From a virus, in the IMG/VR virus record IMGVR_UViG_3300034736_000523, positions 1-40,489 of that record: a DNA stretch of 40,489 nt; one strand, given 5' to 3'. Positions 16,222 to 23,455 of this stretch are shown piece by piece (positions within the stretch are counted from its first letter, which is position 1; the number at the start of each line of letters is the position of its first letter). Position numbers and translations under genes: made by a program. The notes under the pieces were generated by a model. That model was not told the DNA's origin. It did not search any database and saw only the letters and a program-made list of their open reading frames with translations.

Positions 16222-16250
16222 ATAAGCTGCAATTACCGCGAACGCATATA
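16175..16250 (+). repeat. Inverted and direct repeats of an ACGCAT motif
   Basis: ACGCAT-TATCT-ATGCGT (16175-16191) and TATGCG-TT-CGCATA (16185-16198) share the ATGCG bases and so cannot both form. A related unit, GCGAACGCATATA (16238-16250), repeats GCGTTCGCATATA (16188-16200) with two mismatches, 50 bases on. The 156-base gap sits between the helicase and a small regulator cluster. It may be an operator array, an attenuator or an origin element. Confidence 0.45.
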
Positions 16251-16263
16251 CTATGAGGTCAGA

Positions 16264-16314
16264 ATGCAGGTTACAATTACTGATACTAAGCAAATAGGGA
16301 AGAGTGATGAATAA
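16264..16314 (+). CDS. Doubtful 16-residue ORF
   Basis: A frame of 16 codons (MQVTITDTKQIGKSDE) ends overlapping the next start. It is listed only because it would couple translation to the next gene; it has no clear ribosome site. Confidence 0.15.
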   Translation: MQVTITDTKQIGKSDE

Positions 16315-16450
16315 AGAAGATTTAAGATTGTTAATAGCCAAAACTAAATCACAACATGAGCGTTGGAAACGTATCAGTAATCAAACAGTTGAACAGTTGA
16401 TTGATGCACTGGAAACACTAAGTAAGGAAAGGGAGGGAAGGGATGCTTGA
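16307..16450 (+). CDS. Hypothetical 47-residue protein
   Basis: A 47-codon frame (MNKEDLRLLIAKTKSQHERW onward) encodes a charged amphipathic helix pair. Preceded by GGGAAGAG, it overlaps the start of the HTH gene by 8 bases. No family recognised. Coupling to the DNA-binding gene next to it suggests joint expression. Confidence 0.5.
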   Translation: MNKEDLRLLIAKTKSQHERWKRISNQTVEQLIDALETLSKEREGRDA

Positions 16451-16664
16451 TTTAAAAAAATGGTTGGAGGTAAAGGATCACAGAGTGGAGATGGTTAAAT
16501 CCTATGTTGAGGGAAAAACAATTGCTGAGATATCAGTAGAGTTTAATCGTCCTACGAGATGTGTTCAATACCACATGGGGGAGTACATGCCAAGTCAAGA
16601 AGATATTGACATTTTTAAACGCAAATTCGCAGCAAAGAAACTTAAAACAAAGAGGTACGAATGA
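16443..16664 (+). CDS. Small helix-turn-helix DNA-binding protein
   Basis: In this 73-residue basic protein, residues about 18-45 (YVEGKTIAEISVEFNRPTRC) read as a homeodomain-like helix-turn-helix: a helix, the turn at N-R-P-T, then a recognition helix ending VQYHM. The C-terminus is Lys-rich (KKLKTKRYE), suited to DNA. It overlaps both neighbours and stands just upstream of the zinc-ribbon and sigma-like genes. A phage transcription regulator is likely; the target is unknown. Confidence 0.65.
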   Translation: MLDLKKWLEVKDHRVEMVKSYVEGKTIAEISVEFNRPTRCVQYHMGEYMPSQEDIDIFKRKFAAKKLKTKRYE

Positions 16665-16825
16665 ATTATCCAGATAACATAGGATGTGATACCTCAGACC
16701 CCCGCAGTCCTTTCTACACAGAACCACCTGAGTGTGACGAGTGCGGAGAGGAGCTTAGTATAGACGTAGACTGTGATGAGGACGGACCATACACAGTAAC
16801 ACACTGTAAGAATTGTGATGATTGA
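16661..16825 (+). CDS. Small zinc-ribbon-like acidic protein
   Basis: A 54-codon frame (MNYPDNIGCDTSDPRSPFYT onward) has two CxxC pairs, CDEC near residue 25 and CKNC near residue 49, arranged like a zinc ribbon, in a very acidic context. It overlaps the previous stop (ATGA) and the next start by 8 bases. Such ribbons often bind nucleic acid or RNA polymerase, and with a sigma-like gene following, a transcription role is a fair guess but unproven. Confidence 0.6.
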   Translation: MNYPDNIGCDTSDPRSPFYTEPPECDECGEELSIDVDCDEDGPYTVTHCKNCDD

Positions 16826-17336
16826 CTTGCATAAGGAGCGGAAGTTTGTATACAAACTACTAGACAGAGCTAAGATGCCGTACCCCTTAAGAGAAGAGAA
16901 GTTCCAAGATTTTGCTGCATATTTTTACGAGAATTATAAGTACGATGATACGTATACAGAATCAACGTACATAGGATTGTTGTTTGGTAATTGGTTGACT
17001 TTGTGCGCTATAGAGTACAAGAAGAAATACAAAATCTTAAATCATTTGACAACTAATACAGATGATAAGAGAGCAGACTACTTAGATTGGGTTCAGAGTG
17101 ACGCTCAAGATTATAATGATGCTACACAACAAGAAATATCAGTGTATTGTGAGGAAGTGTTCTCTAAATTTAAACCTCTGACACAGGAGTATCTTTTAGA
17201 GAAAGCAGGTGGAGGTAGTCTCAACGGTTCTGATGGTCGTCTTGCAAGAGGTGTTGCGAAAGAGGATGGTGTAACAAGACAGGCTGTAGAGCAGAGAATA
17301 CAGAAAGATTTAAAAAAAGTTTTAAAAGACTTATAA
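16818..17336 (+). CDS. Sigma-70-like RNA polymerase factor (putative)
   Basis: The 172-residue protein has the outline of a small alternative sigma factor. An N-terminal helical part reads EEKFQDFAAYFYENYKYDDT with a following WLTLCAIEYKKKYK, in the style of sigma region 2. The C-terminal part ends ARGVAKEDGVTRQAVEQRIQ then KDLKKVLKDL, in the style of the region 4 helix-turn-helix. The start is the ATG at 16818, not the GTG one codon earlier. No single-subunit RNA polymerase gene is present, so a factor redirecting host polymerase to late promoters would make sense. The similarity is by eye; another HTH regulator is possible. Confidence 0.55.
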   Translation: MIDLHKERKFVYKLLDRAKMPYPLREEKFQDFAAYFYENYKYDDTYTESTYIGLLFGNWLTLCAIEYKKKYKILNHLTTNTDDKRADYLDWVQSDAQDYNDATQQEISVYCEEVFSKFKPLTQEYLLEKAGGGSLNGSDGRLARGVAKEDGVTRQAVEQRIQKDLKKVLKDL

Positions 17337-17367
17337 CATACACAACAACTGTTTGAATGGTGAGTAT

Positions 17368-19398
17368 ATGAAATTAGTATGTGACATAGAGGCTAATGGT
17401 CTCTACGAAGAAGCAGACACAATACACTGTGCTGTATTCAAAGATGTGGATACAGGTAAGGTGTATCGGTTAACAAAGAAAGAAAGCATCATCAGGATGT
17501 TAGAGAAGTGTACGTATCTTATTATGCACAACGGTGTAGGTTACGATGTCCCACTTATTAAAAAGGTATACGGGTACGAGTACAAGGGCAAGATACTGGA
17601 TACAGTTCTAATGTCACGCGAAGTATATAAGAATAAAAAAGTGCCAGAGCAAATGAAAGAAGACTGCAAGGCTGCTGGTAAAAAGCTTAGTGGTCCTCAT
17701 AGCCTAGCAGCATGGGGCTATAGATTAGAGAGAGGCAAGGTCGAGCATGAGGATTGGTCTGTATTCACAGATGACATGATGCATAGATGTGTAGAAGATG
17801 TAGAGATAACGCACTTGCTGTACAAAGTACTGATGGGGTTAGAGCCTAAGTTCAAGACTGATAATAAACCTTGGAACAAGGAAGAATTTCCTAGCAAGGC
17901 ACTTTGGCTCACACATAACTTCATGAGGGTTATTAGTAGACAAGAGAAGCATGGTTGGAAGTTAGACATCGAGAGGTGTGAAAGAAGTCTACATCAGTTA
18001 TCGAAGTGGATACGTTGGATAGATGTTGTACTAGAATCCCATTTACCTGTATTACCCATCATCAAAGAAGACAGGCTTGATGAGAATGCTGATAGCAGTG
18101 GATTTCAAAACCCATTCACTAAAGCTGGTGATCTAAATGTTAGGTTACAAAACTGGATAGACAAAGAACATATTGACTGGAATAGAGATACTATCGGTGG
18201 CAGTTTCTGCAGGGTTACATTCAGAAAAGTCAGTCTCAATTCAGATAAAGAAACAAAAGAGTGGTTACTAGCTATGGGTTGGCAACCAGAAGAATATAAT
18301 TACAGTAAGAAAGAGGTAGATGAAGATGGTAATCCTAAGCGTACTAGTCCTAAGCTTAATTCTGATGATGCATTTATTGGTGTTGATGGTAAAGTTGGTA
18401 GACTCATTTGTAAAAGGGTTCAGTGTAGACACAGACAATCAAACATCCAAGGGTGGCTGGATAGGGTTCGCAGTGATGGTAGGTTGGAGTCTAGGATTAG
18501 TGGCTTTGCTGATACTTATCGAGTACGTCATGCAAACATAGCTAATGTTCCTAATGTGAATAGTTTCTACGGTAAGATTATGAGAAAGTGTTTCACATGT
18601 GAAGAAGGTATGGTGTTAGTCAGTGCGGATGCTGCTGCTTGCCAAGACCGTATGATTATATCAAGAGCAAGAGATGTTGGTATCAAAGACCCCATCTTCG
18701 AGGACATGATACTCAACGGAGACAAATCCAAAGGTACGGATAGTCACAGTAGAGCAAGAGATGAGATTAACATTTTGTTTGCTAAGATGGGTATCAAACC
18801 TATCAATCGTGGTTCAGCTAAGAATTTCTCCTATGCCTATAAGTTCGGAGGAGGAGCTAAGAAGCTTGGCTTCATGGCAGGTGAGAAGAATGAAGCGAAA
18901 GCTATTAAGATAGGTAAGGCTATTAAAGAAGCCTTCGACACAGTATTCCAAGCTCAGATAGAACTACAAGAACACTTGAAGAAAGAATGGATAAAGAGGT
19001 CTAGGAGGAGGCAGGTTAAGTACAAGTGGAAGGGTAGAGAGCAGGAGAAGACAGAATACTACAATGGTCGTATTAAAGCTCTTGACGGGAGGGATGTGCT
19101 GATAAGGGATGAGAAGAATATACTTGTGTATACAGTACAGAGTGATGAGGCGTTAGTGATGCAACATGCTACAGTCTTAGCTAACCAAAGATTAGACGAG
19201 AAGTACAAAGATGGTATAGACTTTAAGCAAGTAGGCTTCTTTCACGATGAGTACACGTTTGAAGTTAGACCGCTGATAGCAGAAGATGTTAAGGTAATAC
19301 TAGAAGAGAGTATTGCTATTGCAGGAAAAGATTTCAATCTTAATCTCCCTCAGATAGGGGAAGGCGAGATTGGTTATAACTGGAGTGAAATTCACTAG
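17368..19398 (+). CDS. Family A DNA polymerase, T7 gp5 type
   Basis: This is a 676-residue replicative polymerase with a 3'-5' exonuclease. Exo I is CDIEANG (Asp6, Glu8), exo II is near MHNGVGYD and exo III is CVEDVEITHLLY. Polymerase motif A is SADAAACQDRM near residue 418. Motif B is RGSAKNFSYAYKFGGG near residue 482, with Tyr four residues after Lys as in T7. Motif C is FFHDEYTFEV near residue 623. T7 gp5 has 704 residues; I cannot tell whether a thioredoxin-binding insertion exists. The start is ATG 17368 (MKLVCD, preceded by GGTGAG), not the TTG at 17353. Confidence 0.95.
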   Translation: MKLVCDIEANGLYEEADTIHCAVFKDVDTGKVYRLTKKESIIRMLEKCTYLIMHNGVGYDVPLIKKVYGYEYKGKILDTVLMSREVYKNKKVPEQMKEDCKAAGKKLSGPHSLAAWGYRLERGKVEHEDWSVFTDDMMHRCVEDVEITHLLYKVLMGLEPKFKTDNKPWNKEEFPSKALWLTHNFMRVISRQEKHGWKLDIERCERSLHQLSKWIRWIDVVLESHLPVLPIIKEDRLDENADSSGFQNPFTKAGDLNVRLQNWIDKEHIDWNRDTIGGSFCRVTFRKVSLNSDKETKEWLLAMGWQPEEYNYSKKEVDEDGNPKRTSPKLNSDDAFIGVDGKVGRLICKRVQCRHRQSNIQGWLDRVRSDGRLESRISGFADTYRVRHANIANVPNVNSFYGKIMRKCFTCEEGMVLVSADAAACQDRMIISRARDVGIKDPIFEDMILNGDKSKGTDSHSRARDEINILFAKMGIKPINRGSAKNFSYAYKFGGGAKKLGFMAGEKNEAKAIKIGKAIKEAFDTVFQAQIELQEHLKKEWIKRSRRRQVKYKWKGREQEKTEYYNGRIKALDGRDVLIRDEKNILVYTVQSDEALVMQHATVLANQRLDEKYKDGIDFKQVGFFHDEYTFEVRPLIAEDVKVILEESIAIAGKDFNLNLPQIGEGEIGYNWSEIH

Positions 19399-19406
19399 GG
19401 GATATT

Positions 19407-19604
19407 ATGAAAGATGATCACGGTAAAGCAGTGAGTGTAGATGCACGTTGTTATATAAGAGAAAAGGGGGAAGACGGGGAGTCTAGACTTATATTTGGTA
19501 TTGTTACCAATGTGAGTAAGGAAGATTGTGTAGTCCGAGTCTATGATTACGGGAATATACATTCTAAGACAGTGAGTAATGTTTTGTTATCAACAGGAGG
19601 TTAG
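19407..19604 (+). CDS. Hypothetical small beta-rich protein
   Basis: This 65-residue protein (MKDDHGKAVSVDARCYIREK) is preceded by AGGGGA. The pattern of short strands with RLIFGIVTNV and CVVRVYDYGN suggests a small beta barrel. It lies between DNA polymerase and the SSB candidate, so a replication accessory role is possible but unproven. Confidence 0.6.
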   Translation: MKDDHGKAVSVDARCYIREKGEDGESRLIFGIVTNVSKEDCVVRVYDYGNIHSKTVSNVLLSTGG

Positions 19605-19605
19605 C

Positions 19606-19833
19606 ATGAGAGCGCCAGATATATTTATTACAATCCCATCTATTGATGGATATACGTACAATATAAAAACATATGATGTTTTGAATATGGTAGAGTACAA
19701 GAAAAAGTTACGTGTAACGTACAAAGAAGGTAGTGAATGTAAATTCTTTATGACGTTGTTGACGGCTGAAGAAATACATGAAAGAATTATTAAGTTAGAA
19801 GAAGCTAATTTTAAATACACATTTGGAGAATAG
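19606..19833 (+). CDS. Hypothetical small protein
   Basis: The 75-residue protein starts MRAPDIFITIPSIDGYTYNI at an ATG seven bases after a perfect AGGAGG; an in-frame ATG at 19579 would lack this. Beta strands are followed by a C-terminal helix (LTAEEIHERIIKLEEANF). No domain recognised. It ends one base before the SSB-like gene. Confidence 0.6.
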   Translation: MRAPDIFITIPSIDGYTYNIKTYDVLNMVEYKKKLRVTYKEGSECKFFMTLLTAEEIHERIIKLEEANFKYTFGE

Positions 19834-19834
19834 T

Positions 19835-20383
19835 ATGCCAGCAATTAACGGTAACGTAGAAGCAGTAAGCATTAAAGAGATGGAAAAAGAAGACCAGTTC
19901 GGTAATACACATAGAGCCAGCTTAAAGATGGGTGACGACTGGTATTCGTATGGCTCTATAAAGCGGGACGCAGTGAACATCAAGACAGGTAACTCTTGGA
20001 CGCAGTTAGCCAAGGGCATGGAAATTGAGTTCATGTACGACCAAAATGGGGACTTCAAGAACATTAAGAAGAAGACATTCAGCATCACTGATGCTACTTG
20101 TGCAGAAGCAGTGCAACCTGTACAACAATCAGCACCAGCTAGACGAGGCAATGTTAATCCTGCTGAAGTAGGGCAGTGCATGAACTTAGCTGAGTCGGTA
20201 CTAGGTTATAACGGCAAAGACCTCTTGAACCCTGAGAAAGTTACTGAAGCAATTGCTTGGTACAAAGAGGTACGAGTTCTGTTTACTGAGCTGTATGAAG
20301 GTGTGAGTATCCAAGAGAAGGTTGCTAAGGCAGCTCCTCCTCCTCCTCCTCCTTCTAACAACTACGATGATGATGAGGTGTAA
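19835..20383 (+). CDS. Probable single-stranded DNA-binding protein
   Basis: The 182-residue protein begins with an OB-fold-like beta region (about residues 1-95, with DDWYSYGSIKRD and KGMEIEFMYDQNGDFKNIKK). A flexible linker, a helical stretch and a six-proline run (PPPPPP) follow. It finishes with an acidic tail, NNYDDDEV, as in T7 gp2.5 and bacterial SSB, where the tail recruits replication partners. The proline run comes from a CCT microsatellite near 20335-20352. The start is ATG 19835 behind GGAG. Its place after polymerase and before a terminator supports a high-copy replication role. A fold search would settle it. Confidence 0.65.
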   Translation: MPAINGNVEAVSIKEMEKEDQFGNTHRASLKMGDDWYSYGSIKRDAVNIKTGNSWTQLAKGMEIEFMYDQNGDFKNIKKKTFSITDATCAEAVQPVQQSAPARRGNVNPAEVGQCMNLAESVLGYNGKDLLNPEKVTEAIAWYKEVRVLFTELYEGVSIQEKVAKAAPPPPPPSNNYDDDEV

Positions 20384-20397
20384 TTAAAACTAAACTT

Positions 20398-20441
20398 ATA
20401 CCCTTCGGGGTATTTGTTTTTCAATATACCCTTCGGGGTAT
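20398..20441 (+). terminator. Two tandem UUCG-loop terminator hairpins
   Basis: ATACCC-TTCG-GGGTAT occurs twice, at 20398-20413 and 20426-20441. The first copy runs directly into TTTGTTTTT, a textbook rho-independent terminator with a stable UUCG tetraloop. The second copy lacks a U-tract. They follow the SSB candidate and probably set its transcript end, with readthrough feeding the downstream metabolic genes. Confidence 0.8.
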
Positions 20442-20462
20442 GTTACATAACAGGATATTAAA

Positions 20463-20693
20463 ATGATTGAAATAAAAAAAGCTATTTTTTCAGAAGATAA
20501 ATACCACATAATTCTGGCTGGATTCTACATACCCTTTGATAAAGTAGTACTCAGTACTACAGGTATGTTGCAACTTCACAACAACGAGAGGTTTGTTTGT
20601 CTGATTAGCTACGAAAATGAGAAGGAAGTCTCAGACCTTATAAACAAAGAAGGTATCGAAATTACATCAGAAGTATTACAGGGGGAAGAGTGA
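20463..20693 (+). CDS. Hypothetical small protein
   Basis: This 76-residue protein (MIEIKKAIFSEDKYHIILAG) is beta-rich with an acidic C-terminus. It is the first gene after the tandem terminator, with AGGAT upstream. No family recognised. Confidence 0.55.
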   Translation: MIEIKKAIFSEDKYHIILAGFYIPFDKVVLSTTGMLQLHNNERFVCLISYENEKEVSDLINKEGIEITSEVLQGEE

Positions 20694-20878
20694 TGAGCTA
20701 CGAAGAAACGCTTGAAAGAGTAATTGAGCGTTTAGATGATGAAGAAAAAGAGAAAGACAAGCGCATTGCAGAGCTTGAGAAGGCTTTAGCCACTTCTTTT
20801 GAGTTTCTATCATTTAGCCGCCTTTCAGATTGCGTGTTTTATGAAAACCATAAGCACTTAATAAAGGAGCAAGAGTGA
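20693..20878 (+). CDS. Hypothetical coiled-coil protein
   Basis: The 61-residue protein is mainly one charged helix (LERVIERLDDEEKEKDKRIA, then ELEKAL). The ATG at 20693 follows GGGGGAAG; the GTG just before it is in frame but less likely. It is coupled to its neighbours. Similar short coiled-coil proteins often precede DUF551 genes in phages. Confidence 0.55.
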   Translation: MSYEETLERVIERLDDEEKEKDKRIAELEKALATSFEFLSFSRLSDCVFYENHKHLIKEQE

Positions 20879-21231
20879 TGAGGTATTACCAAGGAGAGAA
20901 TTGCACGTGCGCTGCTTGGCACGAGTTCGAGTGTGCGTGTGATGCGGATTGGACAGACCCAGTAGTATATGTTCTGCAAGATCGCGTTAAAGAGCTTGAG
21001 AATCAATGGATTAGTGTGCAGGATAGATTGCCAGAGTTAGAAGATAACTCTGTTCTGGTTTATTTTACTACAACAAGCATTGAGACTGTTCATATTGAAG
21101 ACAATTTTAAGGACATACCAAACGGTTTTGATAAAGAGGGTAATCAATTATACACAAAGTGGTACATATTTTCGGGCATAACCCACTGGATGCCATTACC
21201 TGAGCCACCAAAGGATCAAGAAGATGAATGA
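20878..21231 (+). CDS. DUF551-domain protein
   Basis: In this 117-residue protein the C-terminal two thirds match the DUF551 pattern: QWISVQDRLPELEDNSVLVY, then a variable middle, then GITHWMPLPEPP. The domain is common in phage accessory regions and has no known activity. The N-terminal 30 residues are Cys-rich (CTCAAWHEFECACD) and may bind a metal. ATG 20878 is chosen over the GTG before it. Confidence 0.8.
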   Translation: MRYYQGENCTCAAWHEFECACDADWTDPVVYVLQDRVKELENQWISVQDRLPELEDNSVLVYFTTTSIETVHIEDNFKDIPNGFDKEGNQLYTKWYIFSGITHWMPLPEPPKDQEDE

Positions 21232-21415
21232 ACAAATTGAGTTAGTTAAAAAATGGCTAGCTGATAACGATTCAGTTACACAAAAAGAATTAAACGACAA
21301 CCGTTCTATGGCTTATGCTGCTTATTCTGCTGCTTATACTGCTGATGCTTATGCTTATGTTGAAGGTACTGCTGAATGGGTAAAACGCTATGAAGAACTA
21401 AAGGGGCAAGAATGA
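21224..21415 (+). CDS. Small protein with Ala-Tyr repeats
   Basis: This is a 63-residue protein. An N-terminal helix (EQIELVKKWLADNDSVTQKE) is followed by a low-complexity run, AYAAYSAAYTADAYAY, encoded by imperfect GCTTAT repeats, then a charged helix. Ala-rich short repeats of this sort occur in other phage proteins. Function unknown. It overlaps both neighbours. Confidence 0.55.
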   Translation: MNEQIELVKKWLADNDSVTQKELNDNRSMAYAAYSAAYTADAYAYVEGTAEWVKRYEELKGQE

Positions 21416-21843
21416 TAAATATAAACTTACTCCACATAAATGCCAGACTCCCTACTAAAGGTTCAGAGGAGTCGGCAGGGTTAGACTTATACACCGTTGA
21501 CTCAGTGACGATACCTTCAGGACAACGTGCCTTACTACGTACAGGTCTTGCTATGTCAATACCAGAAGGGTATGTTGGTCTTATATGGCCTCGAAGCAAA
21601 CTTGCTGCTAAGATGGGTATTGATGTTCTAGCAGGTGTGGTTGATTCGGACTACAGAGGCGAGGTAATGATTAGTTTGTTAAACACTGGGTTTGATCCTG
21701 TTGAGATTATGACAGGTGACAAAGTGGCACAGATGATTATCCAAAAGCATTACAGCGATATAGGAATAAACTTAGTACATAATCTAGATGATACAAAAAG
21801 AGGAAAGTCTGGAGTAAACTCTTCAGAGATGAGATTCAGATAA
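21412..21843 (+). CDS. dut: dUTPase (dUTP diphosphatase)
   Basis: The 143-residue trimeric-type dUTPase hydrolyses dUTP to dUMP, protecting phage DNA from uracil and supplying substrate for the ThyX encoded downstream. Motif 1 is AGLDLYT, motif 2 WPRSKLA, motif 3 GVVDSDYRGE (with the catalytic Asp) and motif 4 GDKVAQMI. The C-terminal motif 5 reads RGKSGVNSS, where the usual consensus has Phe and Gly after the second glycine. The aromatic lid residue is therefore replaced by Val. Length is normal. Confidence 0.92.
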   Translation: MININLLHINARLPTKGSEESAGLDLYTVDSVTIPSGQRALLRTGLAMSIPEGYVGLIWPRSKLAAKMGIDVLAGVVDSDYRGEVMISLLNTGFDPVEIMTGDKVAQMIIQKHYSDIGINLVHNLDDTKRGKSGVNSSEMRFR

Positions 21844-21859
21844 CAAGAAGGAGGTCTAG

Positions 21860-21970
21860 ATGAGTACACCACAGTGGTTCAGTAACCCTTATTCAGAACT
21901 CACAGCACAAGATAAAGTGGAGCAGGTTGAATATGAAAGAATCAGAGAAGAGCAAGAATCTAGCGATTGA
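21860..21970 (+). CDS. 36-residue ORF overlapping the exonuclease start
   Basis: A strong GGAGG (21850-21854) stands six bases before an ATG opening a 36-codon frame (MSTPQWFSNPYSELTAQDKV onward). It overlaps the exonuclease start by 38 bases. The ribosome site is among the best in the region, so translation is likely, either as a microprotein or to couple exonuclease expression. Function unknown. Confidence 0.5.
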   Translation: MSTPQWFSNPYSELTAQDKVEQVEYERIREEQESSD

Positions 21971-22712
21971 CGGAGACATCCTCCTCTATAGCATAGGTTG
22001 GGGTAGTGAAGATATTCAAGAGAGTTGGATAGTAGACCAAAGAATTGAAAACTTCTTTAATAACTTATTTAAGAACGTAGGCACAAGTAAGTACAAAGTC
22101 TACCTAACAGGTAAAGGTAACTTTAGAAGCGACTTGGCAGTAAGCCATAAGTACAAAGGTAATAGGAAGAAAGAGAAGCCTAAGTGGTACAAGTACATAA
22201 AAGATTACCTAATGTATATGTATAACACAGACTTAATAGAAGGAATGGAAGCCGATGATGCAATGGCAATGCACCTAACAAGAGATAAGGATGCTGTATG
22301 TTGCTCTATTGATAAAGACTTACTACAAGTCGAAGGCTGGCACTACTCTTGGAAGACACACAACAGGGATGAGATGCCCTTGCGTTATGTGGATTACTGG
22401 GGTAAGTTAGAGAGACGGGAGAAGAAGCTATATGGAGAGGGTGTGATATGGTTGTATGCTCAATCTTTATTAGGGGACTCAACAGATAATATCGTCGGTA
22501 TAAAGGGGTACGGTAATGTCAAAGTCTACAACACGCTTAAAGATTGCAAGACGGAAACAGAGCTATACAATGTTGTCAAAGAAGCATATGAAGGACAGCA
22601 TGGCGAAGAAGCCGAAGTTAAGCTGAAGGAGAATATGGACTTACTGTGGATGGTAAGAGAGCTAACAGATAGAGGAGAACCAATATTATGGCAAGCACCT
22701 ATAATATCCTAA
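21933..22712 (+). CDS. 5'-3' exonuclease (FEN/T7 gp6 type)
   Basis: The 259-residue nuclease would remove RNA primers and degrade DNA during replication and recombination. FEN-family acidic motifs are in order: AIDGDILLYS near residue 12, YKGNRKKEKP near residue 70, EGMEADDAMA near residue 105, CSIDKDLLQ and then SLLGDSTDNIVGIKGYG, the helix-hairpin-helix entry. The start is ATG 21933 rather than TTG 21927. It lies between dUTPase and endonuclease VII, in a recombination module. Confidence 0.9.
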   Translation: MKESEKSKNLAIDGDILLYSIGWGSEDIQESWIVDQRIENFFNNLFKNVGTSKYKVYLTGKGNFRSDLAVSHKYKGNRKKEKPKWYKYIKDYLMYMYNTDLIEGMEADDAMAMHLTRDKDAVCCSIDKDLLQVEGWHYSWKTHNRDEMPLRYVDYWGKLERREKKLYGEGVIWLYAQSLLGDSTDNIVGIKGYGNVKVYNTLKDCKTETELYNVVKEAYEGQHGEEAEVKLKENMDLLWMVRELTDRGEPILWQAPIIS

Positions 22713-22864
22713 GCACTGAAGAATTAGAGGTACTAGATGAAGCTCTAGTGAGGAGTACAATGAAGACAATGAACACTCTGAAACTAAGTGGAGAAGACTT
22801 TATAAATATACCATCCTTCCTAATACAGTTGGAGGCTCTAGATAAAATAAGGGGTTTCACATGA
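22688..22864 (+). CDS. Hypothetical 58-residue protein
   Basis: This 58-codon frame (MASTYNILSTEELEVLDEAL onward) begins inside the exonuclease end, behind GAGGAG, and overlaps the endonuclease start (ATGA). Acidic and helical. The chain of overlaps argues it is translated; function unknown. Confidence 0.55.
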   Translation: MASTYNILSTEELEVLDEALVRSTMKTMNTLKLSGEDFINIPSFLIQLEALDKIRGFT

Positions 22865-23295
22865 CCTTGAAACTGAAGTACAATGAAGTATCTGTACTGA
22901 GAGGAGAGTTACTCAAGAAGAACAAAGATAAATGTCCTATCTGTAAAGAAAAGATAGTACAAGGGGAGGCAGCATTAGACCACTGCCATAAGACAGGTCA
23001 TATACGGAATACTGTGCATAGGGACTGTAATATCCTCCTAGGAAAGATAGAGAACTACATAGGACGTTACGGTAAGAGACTCCGTAATACTGAAGTTCTC
23101 GATGTGGCTCTTAGTCACATAGTTGAATACATGACTCAGGACTACACAGAGAATCCTTTTCATCCTACACATAGGACAGAAGAGGATAAGCAAGTGAGGA
23201 ACTGGAGACAAAGAATGAAGAAAGCTAAGAGAAAAGAAACCAAAGATAAGTATAAAAAGCTTATACAGGAGTTCGACGATGCTAGAAAAATATAA
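22861..23295 (+). CDS. Recombination endonuclease VII-like nuclease
   Basis: This is a 144-residue His-Me-finger nuclease. Zinc ligands are Cys25, Cys28 and a later pair around Cys56; the catalytic core reads LDHCHKTGHIRNTVHRDCN with Asp40, His41 and His43. The family (T4 gp49, PF02945) resolves branched DNA before packaging. T7 uses a different fold (gp3) for this job, so this is a functional replacement in a T7-like setting. The basic C-terminus probably binds DNA. Confidence 0.88.
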   Translation: MTLKLKYNEVSVLRGELLKKNKDKCPICKEKIVQGEAALDHCHKTGHIRNTVHRDCNILLGKIENYIGRYGKRLRNTEVLDVALSHIVEYMTQDYTENPFHPTHRTEEDKQVRNWRQRMKKAKRKETKDKYKKLIQEFDDARKI

Positions 23296-23455
23296 CTACT
23301 GGATCTCTTTGATACACAGTGGAGATACAGACACATTAATAGAGGAGATAAATGAAGAACTCTTCCTCCTCTCACTACAGGCAGGTGAAGAGGTTGACAT
23401 CACATTAGCAGAAGCTTGGAATTTTGCAGAGGATTATGTACATGAAGATTTTTAA
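23279..23455 (+). CDS. Hypothetical 58-residue acidic protein
   Basis: This 58-codon frame (MLEKYNYWISLIHSGDTDTL onward) overlaps the endonuclease end by 17 bases and the phosphoesterase start by 14. It is strongly acidic and helical. Function unknown. Confidence 0.55.
   Translation: MLEKYNYWISLIHSGDTDTLIEEINEELFLLSLQAGEEVDITLAEAWNFAEDYVHEDF

Noticed and set aside
17353-17367. Upstream TTG start of DNA polymerase
   Set aside because: The exonuclease motif begins right after the ATG at 17368, which has the better ribosome site.
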